A stretch of DNA of 64,000 nucleotides from Bradyrhizobium sp. 1. GTDB taxonomy: Bacteria > Pseudomonadota > Alphaproteobacteria > Rhizobiales > Xanthobacteraceae. The notes below the pieces were generated by a model that was not told where the DNA came from, made no database searches, and saw only the letters and a program-made list of their open reading frames with translations. Each line of letters opens with the position of its first letter. Position 1 is the stretch's first letter. Shown one piece after another: positions 17,631 through 26,731 of the stretch. The DNA is taken from contig NZ_JADPJH010000014.1 of NCBI RefSeq assembly GCF_023073315.1, positions 452,690 to 516,689 on the forward strand, given 5' to 3'. The position numbers were made by a program, and so were the translations under genes.

Positions 17631-19067
17631 TCACAAGATCGCCTCGAACGCGCTGCGCAGCGTCTCGTGCCGGAACACAAAACCGCGGCTGAGCGCCTTG
17701 TTCGGCAGCACGCGCTGGCCGCCGAGGAGAAGCTCCTCCGCAAAGCCGCCGCCGATCCGGCGCAAGAGGCCGCCGGGGATGCGGAACACCGCGGGCCTGT
17801 GCAGACGGCGGCTGAGTTCCTCGGTGAATTTTGCATTGGTGACCGGGATCGGCGCGGTGGCGTTGACGGGGCCAGTGAGATCTGGCGTTGCCATCACATA
17901 GGCGATCAGCCGGATCAGATCGTCGCGCTCGATCCAGGACATCCACTGCCGCCCGGTGCCGATGGGACCGCCGAGCCCGAACTCGAATGGCGTCAGCAGG
18001 CGCGTGATGAAGCCGCCTTCCGTGCCGAGCACGAGGCCGATGCGCAGATTGACCACGCGCACGCCAAGCTGCTCCGCCGGCCGCGCCGCATTCTCCCAGG
18101 CCGCGCAAAGCTCGTGGCTGAAGCAGGCGTGGGACTTCGCCGATTCCGTCAGGACCTGATCGGCCCAAAGTCCGTACCAGCCGATCGCGGAGCCGCTGAC
18201 GAGCACCTCGGGCTTGCGGTCGAGCCGCGCGATCAGCTTGACGACCTCGCCGGTCATGTCGATGCGGGAGTTGATGATCTTCGCGCGCTTCGCCTCGGTC
18301 CACAGGCCGTTGCCGATCGGCTCGCCGGCAAGATTGACGATGGCGTCGATCTGCGTGTCCGACGCGAGTTGATCGAGGCTGGTGATCAGCGTGACCGGCG
18401 GCGGCAGCATCCCGGCGTTCGCGGGGTTGCGGATCAGCGCGATGACGTGATGTCCGGCACCCCCGAGGCTCGCCGCAAGGCGGCTGCCGATGAATCCGGT
18501 GGCGCCTGATATCAGCACGGTCTTGCGGCCGGGAAGTTTTTCAACGAGCCCCAGCGCGGGGACGCTTCGCATGCGGCCGAGCCGGCGCATCGCCGCAAAG
18601 TCCCTGACGCCGCAGAGCGCTGCACCGACCGCGCAGGCGGTCGCCGCAAGACTGAGCAGGCCCTGATAGATGACAGTCACGCCAAAGGGCTGCATCGCCC
18701 AATCGATCAGCACGGGCAGCAGCAGCACCAGGATGGCGCCGTAATTGATCGCGAGCAGCGTGTGGTTGATGCGCTCGCTCGGCGGCAGTTTTCGGCTCAG
18801 ATCCTCCTCGACGAAATCCATCAGCGTGATGACGATCTCGGCGACCAGGACTGCGACGATCGCCAGCGCCAGCACGCCATAGACCTCGAGCCAGCCGAGC
18901 AGCAGGAACAGCAGCGCATAGAGCATGTTGCGGATGCCATGCAGCTTCAGCTCGAAACGCTGTGACGGACGCCAGGCCAGGCGTTCGGTGAATTCATGGT
19001 GATAGAAGGTGTCGAACACGCCCATCACGATCTGGATGGCGATGAGCGTCCACAACAGCGGCGTCAT
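17631..19067 (-). CDS. TIGR01777-family NAD(P)-dependent epimerase with N-terminal membrane domain
   Basis: A 478-residue fusion. The N-terminal half (about 1-160) has four or five membrane helices and a conserved-looking opening (TLIAIQIVMGVFDTFYHHEF). The C-terminal half (about 180-478) is a short-chain epimerase/dehydratase of the TIGR01777 (YfcH/SulA) type, with ISGATGFIGSRLAASL as the nucleotide-binding motif, then VNLAGEPIGNGLW and SGSAIGWYG. The ATG at 19067 overlaps the stop of the DUF4166 gene (ATGA), so both are in one operon. The substrate is unknown. Confidence 0.85.
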   Translation of the reverse strand: MTPLLWTLIAIQIVMGVFDTFYHHEFTERLAWRPSQRFELKLHGIRNMLYALLFLLLGWLEVYGVLALAIVAVLVAEIVITLMDFVEEDLSRKLPPSERINHTLLAINYGAILVLLLPVLIDWAMQPFGVTVIYQGLLSLAATACAVGAALCGVRDFAAMRRLGRMRSVPALGLVEKLPGRKTVLISGATGFIGSRLAASLGGAGHHVIALIRNPANAGMLPPPVTLITSLDQLASDTQIDAIVNLAGEPIGNGLWTEAKRAKIINSRIDMTGEVVKLIARLDRKPEVLVSGSAIGWYGLWADQVLTESAKSHACFSHELCAAWENAARPAEQLGVRVVNLRIGLVLGTEGGFITRLLTPFEFGLGGPIGTGRQWMSWIERDDLIRLIAYVMATPDLTGPVNATAPIPVTNAKFTEELSRRLHRPAVFRIPGGLLRRIGGGFAEELLLGGQRVLPNKALSRGFVFRHETLRSAFEAIL

Positions 19068-19729
19068 GATACGGTCTCCCTGAACATGGCGGACTGGTGG
19101 ATCAGCGCGCCATAACGCGGATGAATGACATCGAGGGTGAAGCGGAAGGCACCCTCGCCGAGATCGCTGTGCGTCACCGTGAGGTCGCCCGGCGTGAGCC
19201 ATTGCGGCAGCGGGATCCAGAAGCGTCCGAGCTGCAACCCATAACCAGCGCTGCGGAAGGTCAGCGTCTCGTCTTCGACCGCGATGCGCAGCGCCATCGA
19301 AACGCCGAAGCCGACATATTCCTCGAGCCCGGTCGGCCCGGCAAAACGCTTGGCGGAATGGATCACCTGCGGAAAGCCGCGCTTGCGCGCGCAGATGCGG
19401 GTCCAGGTCTGGCCGCCGGTCGCGCCGTCCTCGGTGACCGTGACGATCATGGGCACACCGGTGTCGCGACCGGTCGGCAACGGGCCGCCGATCAGGCGCG
19501 CGGCCTGCGCGAACCACCATCCGATGTCATTGAAAGCGACCTCGTCGACCACGCCGACATAGACGACGCTGTCGCCGTCGGCGACGCGCTTTGAAAAGCG
19601 CCGCCAGGTCGCGAGCGGCAGGCGGCCCCAATCCTCGTCGGACAGCAGCGCGCGGAAGCGGCGGTCGTCGAGCAGCTTGATGTGAGCGGCGGGTGATGCG
19701 TTGGAGCCTGATAATCGAGCCGACGTCAT
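19064..19729 (-). CDS. DUF4166-domain protein
   Basis: A 221-residue soluble protein. The long C-terminal part (about 30-215: DWGRLPLATWRRFSKR, WFAQAARLIGGPLP, WTRICARKRGFPQVIHSAKR, GYGLQLGRFWIPLPQWL) matches my memory of DUF4166, which is often fused to or next to TIGR01777-type epimerases. That genomic pairing is repeated here with a 4-base ATGA overlap. The enzymatic role is not established. It starts 14 bases after the end of the GbsR-type regulator gene on the same strand. Confidence 0.78.
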   Translation of the reverse strand: MTSARLSGSNASPAAHIKLLDDRRFRALLSDEDWGRLPLATWRRFSKRVADGDSVVYVGVVDEVAFNDIGWWFAQAARLIGGPLPTGRDTGVPMIVTVTEDGATGGQTWTRICARKRGFPQVIHSAKRFAGPTGLEEYVGFGVSMALRIAVEDETLTFRSAGYGLQLGRFWIPLPQWLTPGDLTVTHSDLGEGAFRFTLDVIHPRYGALIHQSAMFRETVS

Positions 19730-19745
19730 CGTACCCTCCTCAACG

Positions 19746-20303
19746 CTATTTGGCCTTGCCCAGCGGCAGCAGGCTGGCGATCTTCTCGCCGAGTTTCATC
19801 AGCGCGACCAATCGCGGCCGCGGCACCTTCAGCATCTGCATGAACCAGTGGTCGGCGAGCTCGGTGAAGGCGAGCATCTCCTTCAGCCGTTTGCTCGCGA
19901 CCGGATTGATGGTGGGGTCGTCGGTGGCATCGGACACGCAGGCCCGGAGCGCCGTGATCGCCGGGTCGAGTTCCCGCTCCTTGCGCCGCGCCGCGATCCG
20001 AGCCGCGACCTCCCAGATATCGGTCTCGGCCTCGTAGTGGTCGCGGCGGTCGCCAAGGATCGGCACCCGCCGGATCAGGTTCCAGGCCAGCAACTCCTTG
20101 AGCGAGTTGGAGACATTCGAGCGTGCCATACCGAGCGTGTCGGCGATGTCCTCGGCCGTCATCGGCGCCTCGGCGAGATAGAGCAGCCCGTGGATCTGGC
20201 TGACCGAGCGATTGACGCCCCACTGATCCCCCATGTCGCCCCAATGCAGGATGAAGCGCTCGACGGCGGCAGGGAGTTTCTTCTTTCCGGTTATTTCTGT
20301 CAT
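19746..20303 (-). CDS. GbsR/MarR-type transcriptional regulator
   Basis: A 185-residue winged-helix protein of the GbsR group. An N-terminal helix (VERFILHWGDMGDQWG) precedes the winged helix (SVSQIHGLLYLAEAPMTAEDIADTLGMARSNVSNSLKEL, then LIRRVPILGDRRDHY) and a helical dimer tail. GbsR-type proteins often control osmolyte or envelope-linked operons. Here the DUF4166-epimerase operon follows on the same strand, so this is probably the first gene of that operon. I start at the ATG at 20303, which lies at the centre of a 22-bp palindrome; an in-frame start at 20333 is possible. Confidence 0.85.
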   Translation of the reverse strand: MTEITGKKKLPAAVERFILHWGDMGDQWGVNRSVSQIHGLLYLAEAPMTAEDIADTLGMARSNVSNSLKELLAWNLIRRVPILGDRRDHYEAETDIWEVAARIAARRKERELDPAITALRACVSDATDDPTINPVASKRLKEMLAFTELADHWFMQMLKVPRPRLVALMKLGEKIASLLPLGKAK

Positions 20304-20313
20304 GACAGAAATA
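20292..20313. promoter_or_regulatory. 22-bp palindromic operator over the regulator start codon
   Basis: A perfect inverted repeat with half-site TATTTCTGTCA followed directly by its complement TGACAGAAATA. The regulator's ATG (20303-20301 on the minus strand) is at the axis. This suggests autorepression by the GbsR-type protein. It could also block a divergent promoter of the histidine kinase gene at 20451. Confidence 0.7.
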
Positions 20314-20450
20314 TCTGATAATCGCGATTGCATGTCAAGTGCCCGGCCTGCGCTGCTGCATACCGCCGGGCTGATTTGCCTAAGAATCCTTCAGGCGGCG
20401 GGAACCAAACGAGCATTCAAGCGTTTGTCCCCGTCGAGGCGGGGTCCGGA

Positions 20451-21971
20451 ATGGTTAAAAAGTCCAGTCAACAGAGAGACTTGTTCGAAAGCGAGCGCAG
20501 TTTCAGGCTGTTGGTGGAGGGAGTCGCGGACTACGCGCTCTACATGCTCGACCCCACCGGGATCATCACAAGCTGGAACATTGGTGGCGAGCGCATCAAG
20601 GGCTACTCGCCCGACGAAATCCTCGGCCAGCATTTCTCCCGCTTCTACACCGAGACCGACCGCGCCAACGGCAAGCCTGCCCGTGCGCTCGGCATCGCAC
20701 GCGACCATGGCCGCTACGAGGAGGAAGGCTGGCGCGTCCGCAAAGACGGCACGTTCTTCTGGGCGAGCGTCATCATCGACCCGATCACCGAGGACGGCAA
20801 CCTCGTCGGCTTTGCCAAGATCACCCGCGACATCACGGAGCGGCGCAATGCGCAGCTCAAACTGGAAGCGATGCAGACGCAGCTCGCCGAGTCACAGAAG
20901 TTCGATGCGCTCGGACAGCTCACCGGCGGCGTCGCGCACGACTTCAACAATCTCCTGATGATCATCAGCGGCAGCCTTCACATCCTGAAGAAGGACGTCC
21001 CCGATGACACCAAGCTGCAGCGCGCCATCTCGGCGATCGATACCGCCACCAAGCGCGGCGCCGCGCTGACCAGCCAGCTCCTGACCTTCGCGCGGCGCCA
21101 GAGCGTCAATCCACAGGCGATCCGCTTCGGCGACCGTATCGAGGCGATCCGCGAGGTGCTTCACGCCGGCGTCGGCAGCGCCGTTCGTCTCGCCTTCGAG
21201 ATCGACCGCGAGGTCTGGCCGATCAGGGCTGACGTCTCAGAGTTCGAGACCGGGCTGCTCAATCTCGTCATCAACGCCCGCGATGCCATGCCAGACGGCG
21301 GCACGGTAACGATCGGCGCGCACAACATCGTCCTGGACGATCCGCTGCATAGCGGCGAGTACGTCGCCATCACCGTCGCCGATACCGGGCTTGGCATCCC
21401 CTCCGACGTCGTCGACAAGATCTTCGAGCCGTTCTTCACAACGAAGCCGGTCGGAAAAGGCACCGGCCTCGGCCTGTCGCAGGTGCACGGCTTCGCGCAT
21501 CAGGCCGGCGGCACGGTCAAGGTCGCAAGCGAGCTTGGCAAGGGCACCATTTTCACCATCCTGCTGCCGCGTCAAACCGCGACCGTATCGATCGAGGCAC
21601 CCGATCCCGTGCCGGTTCTCGGCAACGGCACGGTGCTGCTGGTCGAGGACAATCCCGATGTCGCCATCGTCAGCATCGGCTTGCTGGAGCAGCTCGGCTA
21701 TCGTGTGCGCCGGGTCGCGGATGCTGAGTCCGCGCTGCGCGAGCTTGAGCATAACGGCGTCGACTTCGTCTTCTCCGACATCGTCATGCCCGGCAAGATG
21801 GACGGGCTCGGCCTCGCCCATCATTTGCGCCAGGTCCACCCCGGCCTGCCGATCCTGCTCGCCACCGGCTACAGCGAAGCCGCCGCCGACGTCCGCGGCG
21901 AGTTCCCGATCCTGCGCAAGCCGTATGAGATCCACGAGCTGAGCGAGGCGATTTCGAAGCTGCCGCGGTGA
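20451..21971 (+). CDS. soluble PAS hybrid histidine kinase with receiver domain
   Basis: A 506-residue cytoplasmic sensor. A PAS domain (about 15-125: [33 protein letters not shown]) is followed by a HisKA-type dimer domain with phospho-acceptor His163 in [11 protein letters not shown], an HATPase domain (N-box [21 protein letters not shown]), and a C-terminal receiver (about 393-506, acceptor Asp443 in VFSDIVMPG). No membrane segment is seen. The receiver may act as a phosphate sink or output to another protein. The ATG at 20451 is preferred over upstream non-ATG codons. No separate regulator is adjacent. Confidence 0.9.
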   Translation: MVKKSSQQRDLFESERSFRLLVEGVADYALYMLDPTGIITSWNIGGERIKGYSPDEILGQHFSRFYTETDRANGKPARALGIARDHGRYEEEGWRVRKDGTFFWASVIIDPITEDGNLVGFAKITRDITERRNAQLKLEAMQTQLAESQKFDALGQLTGGVAHDFNNLLMIISGSLHILKKDVPDDTKLQRAISAIDTATKRGAALTSQLLTFARRQSVNPQAIRFGDRIEAIREVLHAGVGSAVRLAFEIDREVWPIRADVSEFETGLLNLVINARDAMPDGGTVTIGAHNIVLDDPLHSGEYVAITVADTGLGIPSDVVDKIFEPFFTTKPVGKGTGLGLSQVHGFAHQAGGTVKVASELGKGTIFTILLPRQTATVSIEAPDPVPVLGNGTVLLVEDNPDVAIVSIGLLEQLGYRVRRVADAESALRELEHNGVDFVFSDIVMPGKMDGLGLAHHLRQVHPGLPILLATGYSEAAADVRGEFPILRKPYEIHELSEAISKLPR

Positions 21972-21989
21972 CTCTTAACCTCGCCGCAC

Positions 21990-22289
21990 CTACACCGTCG
22001 GCAACACCGAGAACGCTTCCCCCGCCCTGCGCAAGTTCAGCTCATCCGCACTCGCCGTCTCACTCGTCACGCTGTCGACGCGCGACGACGGCGGGCCGTG
22101 GCGGCACAGGGCGACCATGTCGGCAACATGCTTCGGCGTGCCCGCGAACAGCGCTTCCACGCTGCCGTCGCTGCGATTGCGGACCCAGCCTCCCAGTCCG
22201 CACGTGGTGGCCTGATATTCGACCCAGGCGCGATAGCCGACGCCCTGCACGCGCCCACGGATCATGACCTGGAGGATCGCCTGGCTCAT
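21990..22289 (-). CDS. acyP: acylphosphatase
   Basis: A 99-residue acylphosphatase, which hydrolyses the carboxyl-phosphate bond of acyl phosphates. The catalytic loop is [12 protein letters not shown], with the key Arg in that loop and the substrate-positioning Asn in [15 protein letters not shown]. The start overlaps the stop of the oxaloacetate decarboxylase gene (ATGA), so the two are co-translated. The length is standard. Confidence 0.93.
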   Translation of the reverse strand: MSQAILQVMIRGRVQGVGYRAWVEYQATTCGLGGWVRNRSDGSVEALFAGTPKHVADMVALCRHGPPSSRVDSVTSETASADELNLRRAGEAFSVLPTV

Positions 22290-23152
22290 TTCTTCAGCCC
22301 GAGAAAGTCTGCGTTGCGCGCTTTTACCTCGGCTTCGCGCATGACGCGATTAGTCAGCTCCGCTGACGGCAATCCCGTCAGCGCCTTCGGCGGCGTGCCC
22401 TCGCGCAGCGCCTTTTGCGTCTCGTAGACAGCCTGCGTCGCGGCCGCGATCGGCGCGTGGCCCTGGAGCGCGATGCGCACGCGCTGGCTGGTGAGATAGT
22501 CGATCGCGTTCAATTCGTCCGGCGCACCACCGAGCACGATCGGCAAATGGGTGGCGGCGACAATCGCCTCGAGCTCGGCGCGCGACTTGATGCCGGTGAA
22601 GAACAGCGCGTCGACGCCGGTCGCCTCATAAGCCCTGGCACGGCGGATGGTGTCGTCGAGCGACGTGACCGAGGCAGCACCGGTGCGGCCCATGATGACC
22701 AGCGAGGGATCGCCACGGCCATCGAGCGCGGCCTTCATCTTGCCGACGCCTTCTTCCAGCGAGATCAGCTGCGGCTTGGCTTCACCAAAGGCGGCCGGCA
22801 ACAGCGTGTCCTCGATAGTGAGGCCGGCAGCGCCCGCGGTCTCCAGCTCCTGCACCGTGCGGCGCACGTTGAGCGCGTTGCCATAGCCGTGATCGGCATC
22901 GACCAGCACCGGCAGTGCCGCTGCGCGCGACATCCGCCGCATCTGCTCGCAAAGCTCGGTGAGCGTGATCAGCGTAACATCAGGGTCGCCGAGCACCGCG
23001 AGCGAGGCAACCGAGCCGCCGAACATGCCGATGGGAAAGCCGAGGTCCTCGGCAATGCGGATCGAGATCGCGTCGTAGACCGAGCCGGGATGGATGCAGG
23101 CTGAGCCCGACAGGATCGAACGCAATTTCTCGCGGCGGGAACGAAAGGCCAT
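22286..23152 (-). CDS. oxaloacetate decarboxylase (isocitrate lyase/PEP mutase superfamily)
   Basis: A 288-residue PEP mutase/isocitrate lyase superfamily enzyme. The Mg2+-binding region is [16 protein letters not shown], followed by [13 protein letters not shown] and [10 protein letters not shown]. Residues and length fit the soluble oxaloacetate decarboxylase branch, which converts oxaloacetate to pyruvate and CO2, rather than methylisocitrate lyase, whose KKCGH motif is absent. It heads an operon with acylphosphatase. A related 2,3-dimethylmalate lyase-type activity cannot be excluded. Confidence 0.83.
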   Translation of the reverse strand: MAFRSRREKLRSILSGSACIHPGSVYDAISIRIAEDLGFPIGMFGGSVASLAVLGDPDVTLITLTELCEQMRRMSRAAALPVLVDADHGYGNALNVRRTVQELETAGAAGLTIEDTLLPAAFGEAKPQLISLEEGVGKMKAALDGRGDPSLVIMGRTGAASVTSLDDTIRRARAYEATGVDALFFTGIKSRAELEAIVAATHLPIVLGGAPDELNAIDYLTSQRVRIALQGHAPIAAATQAVYETQKALREGTPPKALTGLPSAELTNRVMREAEVKARNADFLGLKK

Positions 23153-23234
23153 GGTGCCCTCTCAAGTATTGCGACGCAGCCGCAACATACTCCGTCGGTG
23201 CTTGTGGGCCCCGGCGAGAGCCCCACTCACATTC

Positions 23235-25250
23235 TTACGCAAACTCCAGGATCAGCGCGTCGACCGCAAGCGTGGCCCCCGCACTGGCGTGGATCTTCTT
23301 CACGGTGCCGTCCTGCTCGGCGCGGAGCACGTTCTGCATCTTCATGGCTTCGACCACCGCGAGCGTCTCGCCGGCCTTGACCTCCTGACCCTCGGTCACC
23401 GCGATCGAGACGATGAGGCCGGGCATCGGACAAAGCAGTTTCTTGCCGGTGTCGGCAGCCGTCTTCACCGGCATCAGCTTCGCCGATGCCGCTTCCGCTT
23501 CCGTCCAGACATAGACCGGCACCTCGACGCCCTGATGCGCGAGGCGGATGCCGTTGGCGATCGGGCGTGTCTGCACCGCAACGACATGGCCGTCGATGGT
23601 ACCTTGCCAGACCGGATCGCCCGGCTTCCATGCGGACTGCAACAGATGCGCATCACCGGCCTTGCCGGCGGCATCGACGAAGCGGATCGCGATTGCCTCG
23701 CTTTCGCGCGCGACCTCGAGCAGAATCTCCCGGCGGTCGAGCCAGACCGCGCGGCGGCGCTCGCGTTGCACGATGCGACCGCCCATCTGGCCCGAGATCT
23801 GCCGCTTGCGCTCTCCTAACACGTGGTCGACGGCGGCGCCGACCGCGGCGATCCGACGCGCGACCTCGCCTTCGGGCACGCGCACCGCAAAACCCTTGGG
23901 GAATTCCTCGGCGATGAAGCCGGTCGAGAGATTGCCTTCGCGCCAGCGCGGATGGTGCATCAGCGCGGACAGGAACGGGATGTTGTGACGGATGCCGTCA
24001 ACATAGAACGAATCCAGCGCGACGGCCTGCGCCTCGATGGCGGCCGCGCGCGAGGGCGCATGCGTGACCAGCTTTGCGATCATCGGATCGTAATGGATCG
24101 AGATCTCGCCGCCTTCCTGCACGCCGGTGTCGTTACGCACGGTGATGCCGTCCTTGCTGACTTCTGCCGGCGGACGGTATTTCACCAGACGCCCGATCGA
24201 GGGCAGGAAGCCGCGGAACGGATCTTCGGCATAGAGGCGCGATTCCACCGCCCAGCCGGTCAGCGTGACGTCCTTCTGCGTCATCGCGAGCTTCTCGCCG
24301 GCGGCGACGCGGAGCATCTGCTCGACGAGATCAACGCCGGTCACAAGCTCGGTGACGGGATGCTCGACCTGAAGGCGGGTGTTCATCTCCAGGAAGAAGA
24401 AGCTCTTGTCCTGCCCCGCGACGAATTCGACGGTACCGGCGGAATCGTAGTTCACGGCCTTGGCGAGCGCGACGGCCTGCTCACCCATCTTGCGGCGGGT
24501 GGCTTCGTCGAGCAGCGGCGACGGCGCTTCCTCGATGACCTTCTGGTTGCGGCGCTGGATCGAGCATTCGCGCTCGCCGAGATAGATGACGTTGCCGTGC
24601 TTGTCGCCCAGCACCTGGATCTCGATGTGGCGGGGATTGACGATGAACTTTTCGACGAAGACGCGGTCGTCGCCGAACGAGGCCTTGGCCTCGGCCTTGG
24701 CGAGATTGAAGCCCTCGGACACTTCGGCTTTGGAATGCGCGATGCGCATGCCCTTGCCGCCACCGCCGGCGGAGGCCTTGATCATCACGGGATAGCCGAT
24801 CTCGTCGGAGATCTTGACCGCGTGCTTGTCGTCCTCGATCACGCCGAGATAGCCCGGCACGGTCGAGACCTTGGCTTTCGCAGCCGCCTTCTTGGATTCG
24901 ATCTTGTCGCCCATTGCGGCGATCGCGCCGGGGTTCGGGCCGATGAAGACGATGCCGGCGGCTTCCAGCGCGCGCGGAAACGCCTCACGCTCGGACAGGA
25001 AGCCGTAACCGGGATGCACGGCCTCGGCGCCGGTCTTGCGGCAGGCCTCGACGATCTTCTCGATCACCAGATAGCTCTCGGCCGCGGCGGGCGGCCCGAT
25101 CAGCACGGCCTCGTCGGCCATCTCGACATGGAGAGCATCGCGGTCGGCCTCGGAATAGACTGCAACCGTCTGAATGCCCATGCGGCGAGCGGTCTTGATG
25201 ACCCGGCAGGCGATTTCGCCGCGATTGGCGATCAGAATGCGTTTGAACAT
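23235..25250 (-). CDS. pccA: acetyl/propionyl-CoA carboxylase biotin-carrying alpha subunit
   Basis: A 671-residue alpha subunit. The biotin carboxylase domain is at about 1-450 (FKRILIANRGEIACRV, HPGYGFLSE, ATP-grasp GGGGKGMR, EMNTRLQVEHPVTE). A linker/BT domain runs at about 455-590, and the C-terminal biotinyl carrier domain carries VEAMKMQN with the biotinylated Lys near residue 638. With a partner beta subunit, not in this window, it carboxylates propionyl-CoA to methylmalonyl-CoA. The ATG at 25250 is the family start; the open frame upstream to 25340 does not fit. An acetyl- or methylcrotonyl-CoA role is less likely by layout. Confidence 0.92.
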   Translation of the reverse strand: MFKRILIANRGEIACRVIKTARRMGIQTVAVYSEADRDALHVEMADEAVLIGPPAAAESYLVIEKIVEACRKTGAEAVHPGYGFLSEREAFPRALEAAGIVFIGPNPGAIAAMGDKIESKKAAAKAKVSTVPGYLGVIEDDKHAVKISDEIGYPVMIKASAGGGGKGMRIAHSKAEVSEGFNLAKAEAKASFGDDRVFVEKFIVNPRHIEIQVLGDKHGNVIYLGERECSIQRRNQKVIEEAPSPLLDEATRRKMGEQAVALAKAVNYDSAGTVEFVAGQDKSFFFLEMNTRLQVEHPVTELVTGVDLVEQMLRVAAGEKLAMTQKDVTLTGWAVESRLYAEDPFRGFLPSIGRLVKYRPPAEVSKDGITVRNDTGVQEGGEISIHYDPMIAKLVTHAPSRAAAIEAQAVALDSFYVDGIRHNIPFLSALMHHPRWREGNLSTGFIAEEFPKGFAVRVPEGEVARRIAAVGAAVDHVLGERKRQISGQMGGRIVQRERRRAVWLDRREILLEVARESEAIAIRFVDAAGKAGDAHLLQSAWKPGDPVWQGTIDGHVVAVQTRPIANGIRLAHQGVEVPVYVWTEAEAASAKLMPVKTAADTGKKLLCPMPGLIVSIAVTEGQEVKAGETLAVVEAMKMQNVLRAEQDGTVKKIHASAGATLAVDALILEFA

Positions 25251-25425
25251 GCTTTTCTTGAATCTCGACCTTGGGCGGGACCCTTCCCTGGCCGTCGAGA
25301 CCTGTGGGGAACGGGCCGTGTGGCTCCCGTGGTACATCAAAATCGGCCGGAGGCAACGGTCTAAATCCGGCCCCTCTGGCGTACCAGCGCAAGACCTGAA
25401 CGGCCCGGCTTGCCCCTTCAGCGGC

Positions 25426-26496
25426 CTATGGCTTCATGGCCTTGGCCACGTCCCGGACGAGGCCGTGAATGAAGCCCAGTTTGGCGACCACCGCGGGCGA
25501 CAGGATGAATGGATAGAGGTCGCGCATGCCCATGGCACGGTTGACGCTGTTCATGGCGAAGGTGAAGGGCAGCCATGCGTTGACGATCGCTTCGATGCCT
25601 CTTGCCTCGTAGGGGTTGAAACGGATTCGCGCAGTCAACTCCCCGTCGTGGTCGACCTTGGGGCGCACCTCCATGCCGAACTCGGAGGCCATTTCCAAGG
25701 TATCGACGATGTGGAGATAGTGCGCCCAGGTCTCGGCAAAGTCTTCCCAGGGGTGCGTGGTGGCGTAGGACGAGACGTAGCTCTGCTGCCAGTCCGGCGG
25801 CGCACCTTCGGCGTAGTGGCGCTGCAGGGCCTCGCCGTAATCGACTGAATCGTCGCCGAATACGGCGCGGCATTCTTCCAGCTTGCCGCCGTCGCGCACC
25901 AGCACATCCCAAAAATAGTGTCCGACCTCGTGACGGAAATGGCCGAGCAGCGTCCGGTAAGGCTCGCCCATCTCCAGCCTGCGGCGCTCCCGCTCGATGG
26001 CGTCGGTCTCGGTGAGCGCGATCGTGATCAACCCGTTGTCGTGACCGGTCAGAATCTTCTCCCCGCTGTTCGGGTCGTCGGCGAGGAAATTGAAGATCAG
26101 GCCATGCTCGGGATTGTCCTGCCGGGTCTGAAGCGGCAGCTTCCAGCGGATCAGGGAATAGAACAGCCGTTGTTTCGCCACCTCCAGCTCGCGCCAGCCG
26201 GCGAGCTGAACGGGGTCGGAGAGGTCAGGCACGATGCCGTTGTGGCGGCAGGCGCGGCAATAGCCGGTGGTATCGCCTGCATCCGTCAGCCAGTTGCAGG
26301 CATCGTACTCGGCATTGCGGCACAGCACGCGGCCCTTGCCCTTGTCGGCGAGCGTGGCCCAGCCCTCCCCATCGGGCTCTATCGCCGACATCGTCTCCTT
26401 CTCCGGCAGGAAGGCGACCCGATGGCCGCAGCGTTCGCAGACGCGGTTCTCGAAATAGAGGACGTTGCCGCAGGACTGGCAGACAAAAAGCTTCAA
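25426..26496 (-). CDS. zinc-ribbon putative metallopeptidase
   Basis: A 356-residue protein with an N-terminal zinc ribbon (CQSCG at 6-10, CERCG at 20-24), two more Cys pairs at about 59-83 (including CRAC), and a central HEVGHYFWD at about 189, the HExxH zinc-protease motif. The whole fits the putative zinc-binding metallopeptidase family with a zinc ribbon (COG4307-like). No signal peptide or membrane segment is seen. The substrate and role are unknown. It is a single gene, with the divergent hybrid kinase starting 235 bases away. Confidence 0.82.
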   Translation of the reverse strand: MKLFVCQSCGNVLYFENRVCERCGHRVAFLPEKETMSAIEPDGEGWATLADKGKGRVLCRNAEYDACNWLTDAGDTTGYCRACRHNGIVPDLSDPVQLAGWRELEVAKQRLFYSLIRWKLPLQTRQDNPEHGLIFNFLADDPNSGEKILTGHDNGLITIALTETDAIERERRRLEMGEPYRTLLGHFRHEVGHYFWDVLVRDGGKLEECRAVFGDDSVDYGEALQRHYAEGAPPDWQQSYVSSYATTHPWEDFAETWAHYLHIVDTLEMASEFGMEVRPKVDHDGELTARIRFNPYEARGIEAIVNAWLPFTFAMNSVNRAMGMRDLYPFILSPAVVAKLGFIHGLVRDVAKAMKP

Positions 26497-26731
26497 GATT
26501 TAGCCTCTTCGGAAACGGAGTTTTGCGAATAAGAGTTGTGGCGCCTCGCAGATACGCGCTCCGACGGCTCATCGTTCCAATGTTTGGAACAAATAGCCAG
26601 ACCCGGCGTTCGTTCATACCCACCACAATGTGTTCAGTGGCGCATATTCCCCTCCGGACAATGGCCATCACGCTCCGTCTGTGTGAATATCGGTCCGGCA
26701 CGTTCGCTCACGCATCACAACGGCCGGCACC

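Noticed and set aside
23823..25364. 513-codon open frame antisense to the biotin carboxylase gene
   Set aside because: Shadow of pccA; the composition is Asp/His/Arg-rich as in other antisense frames here.
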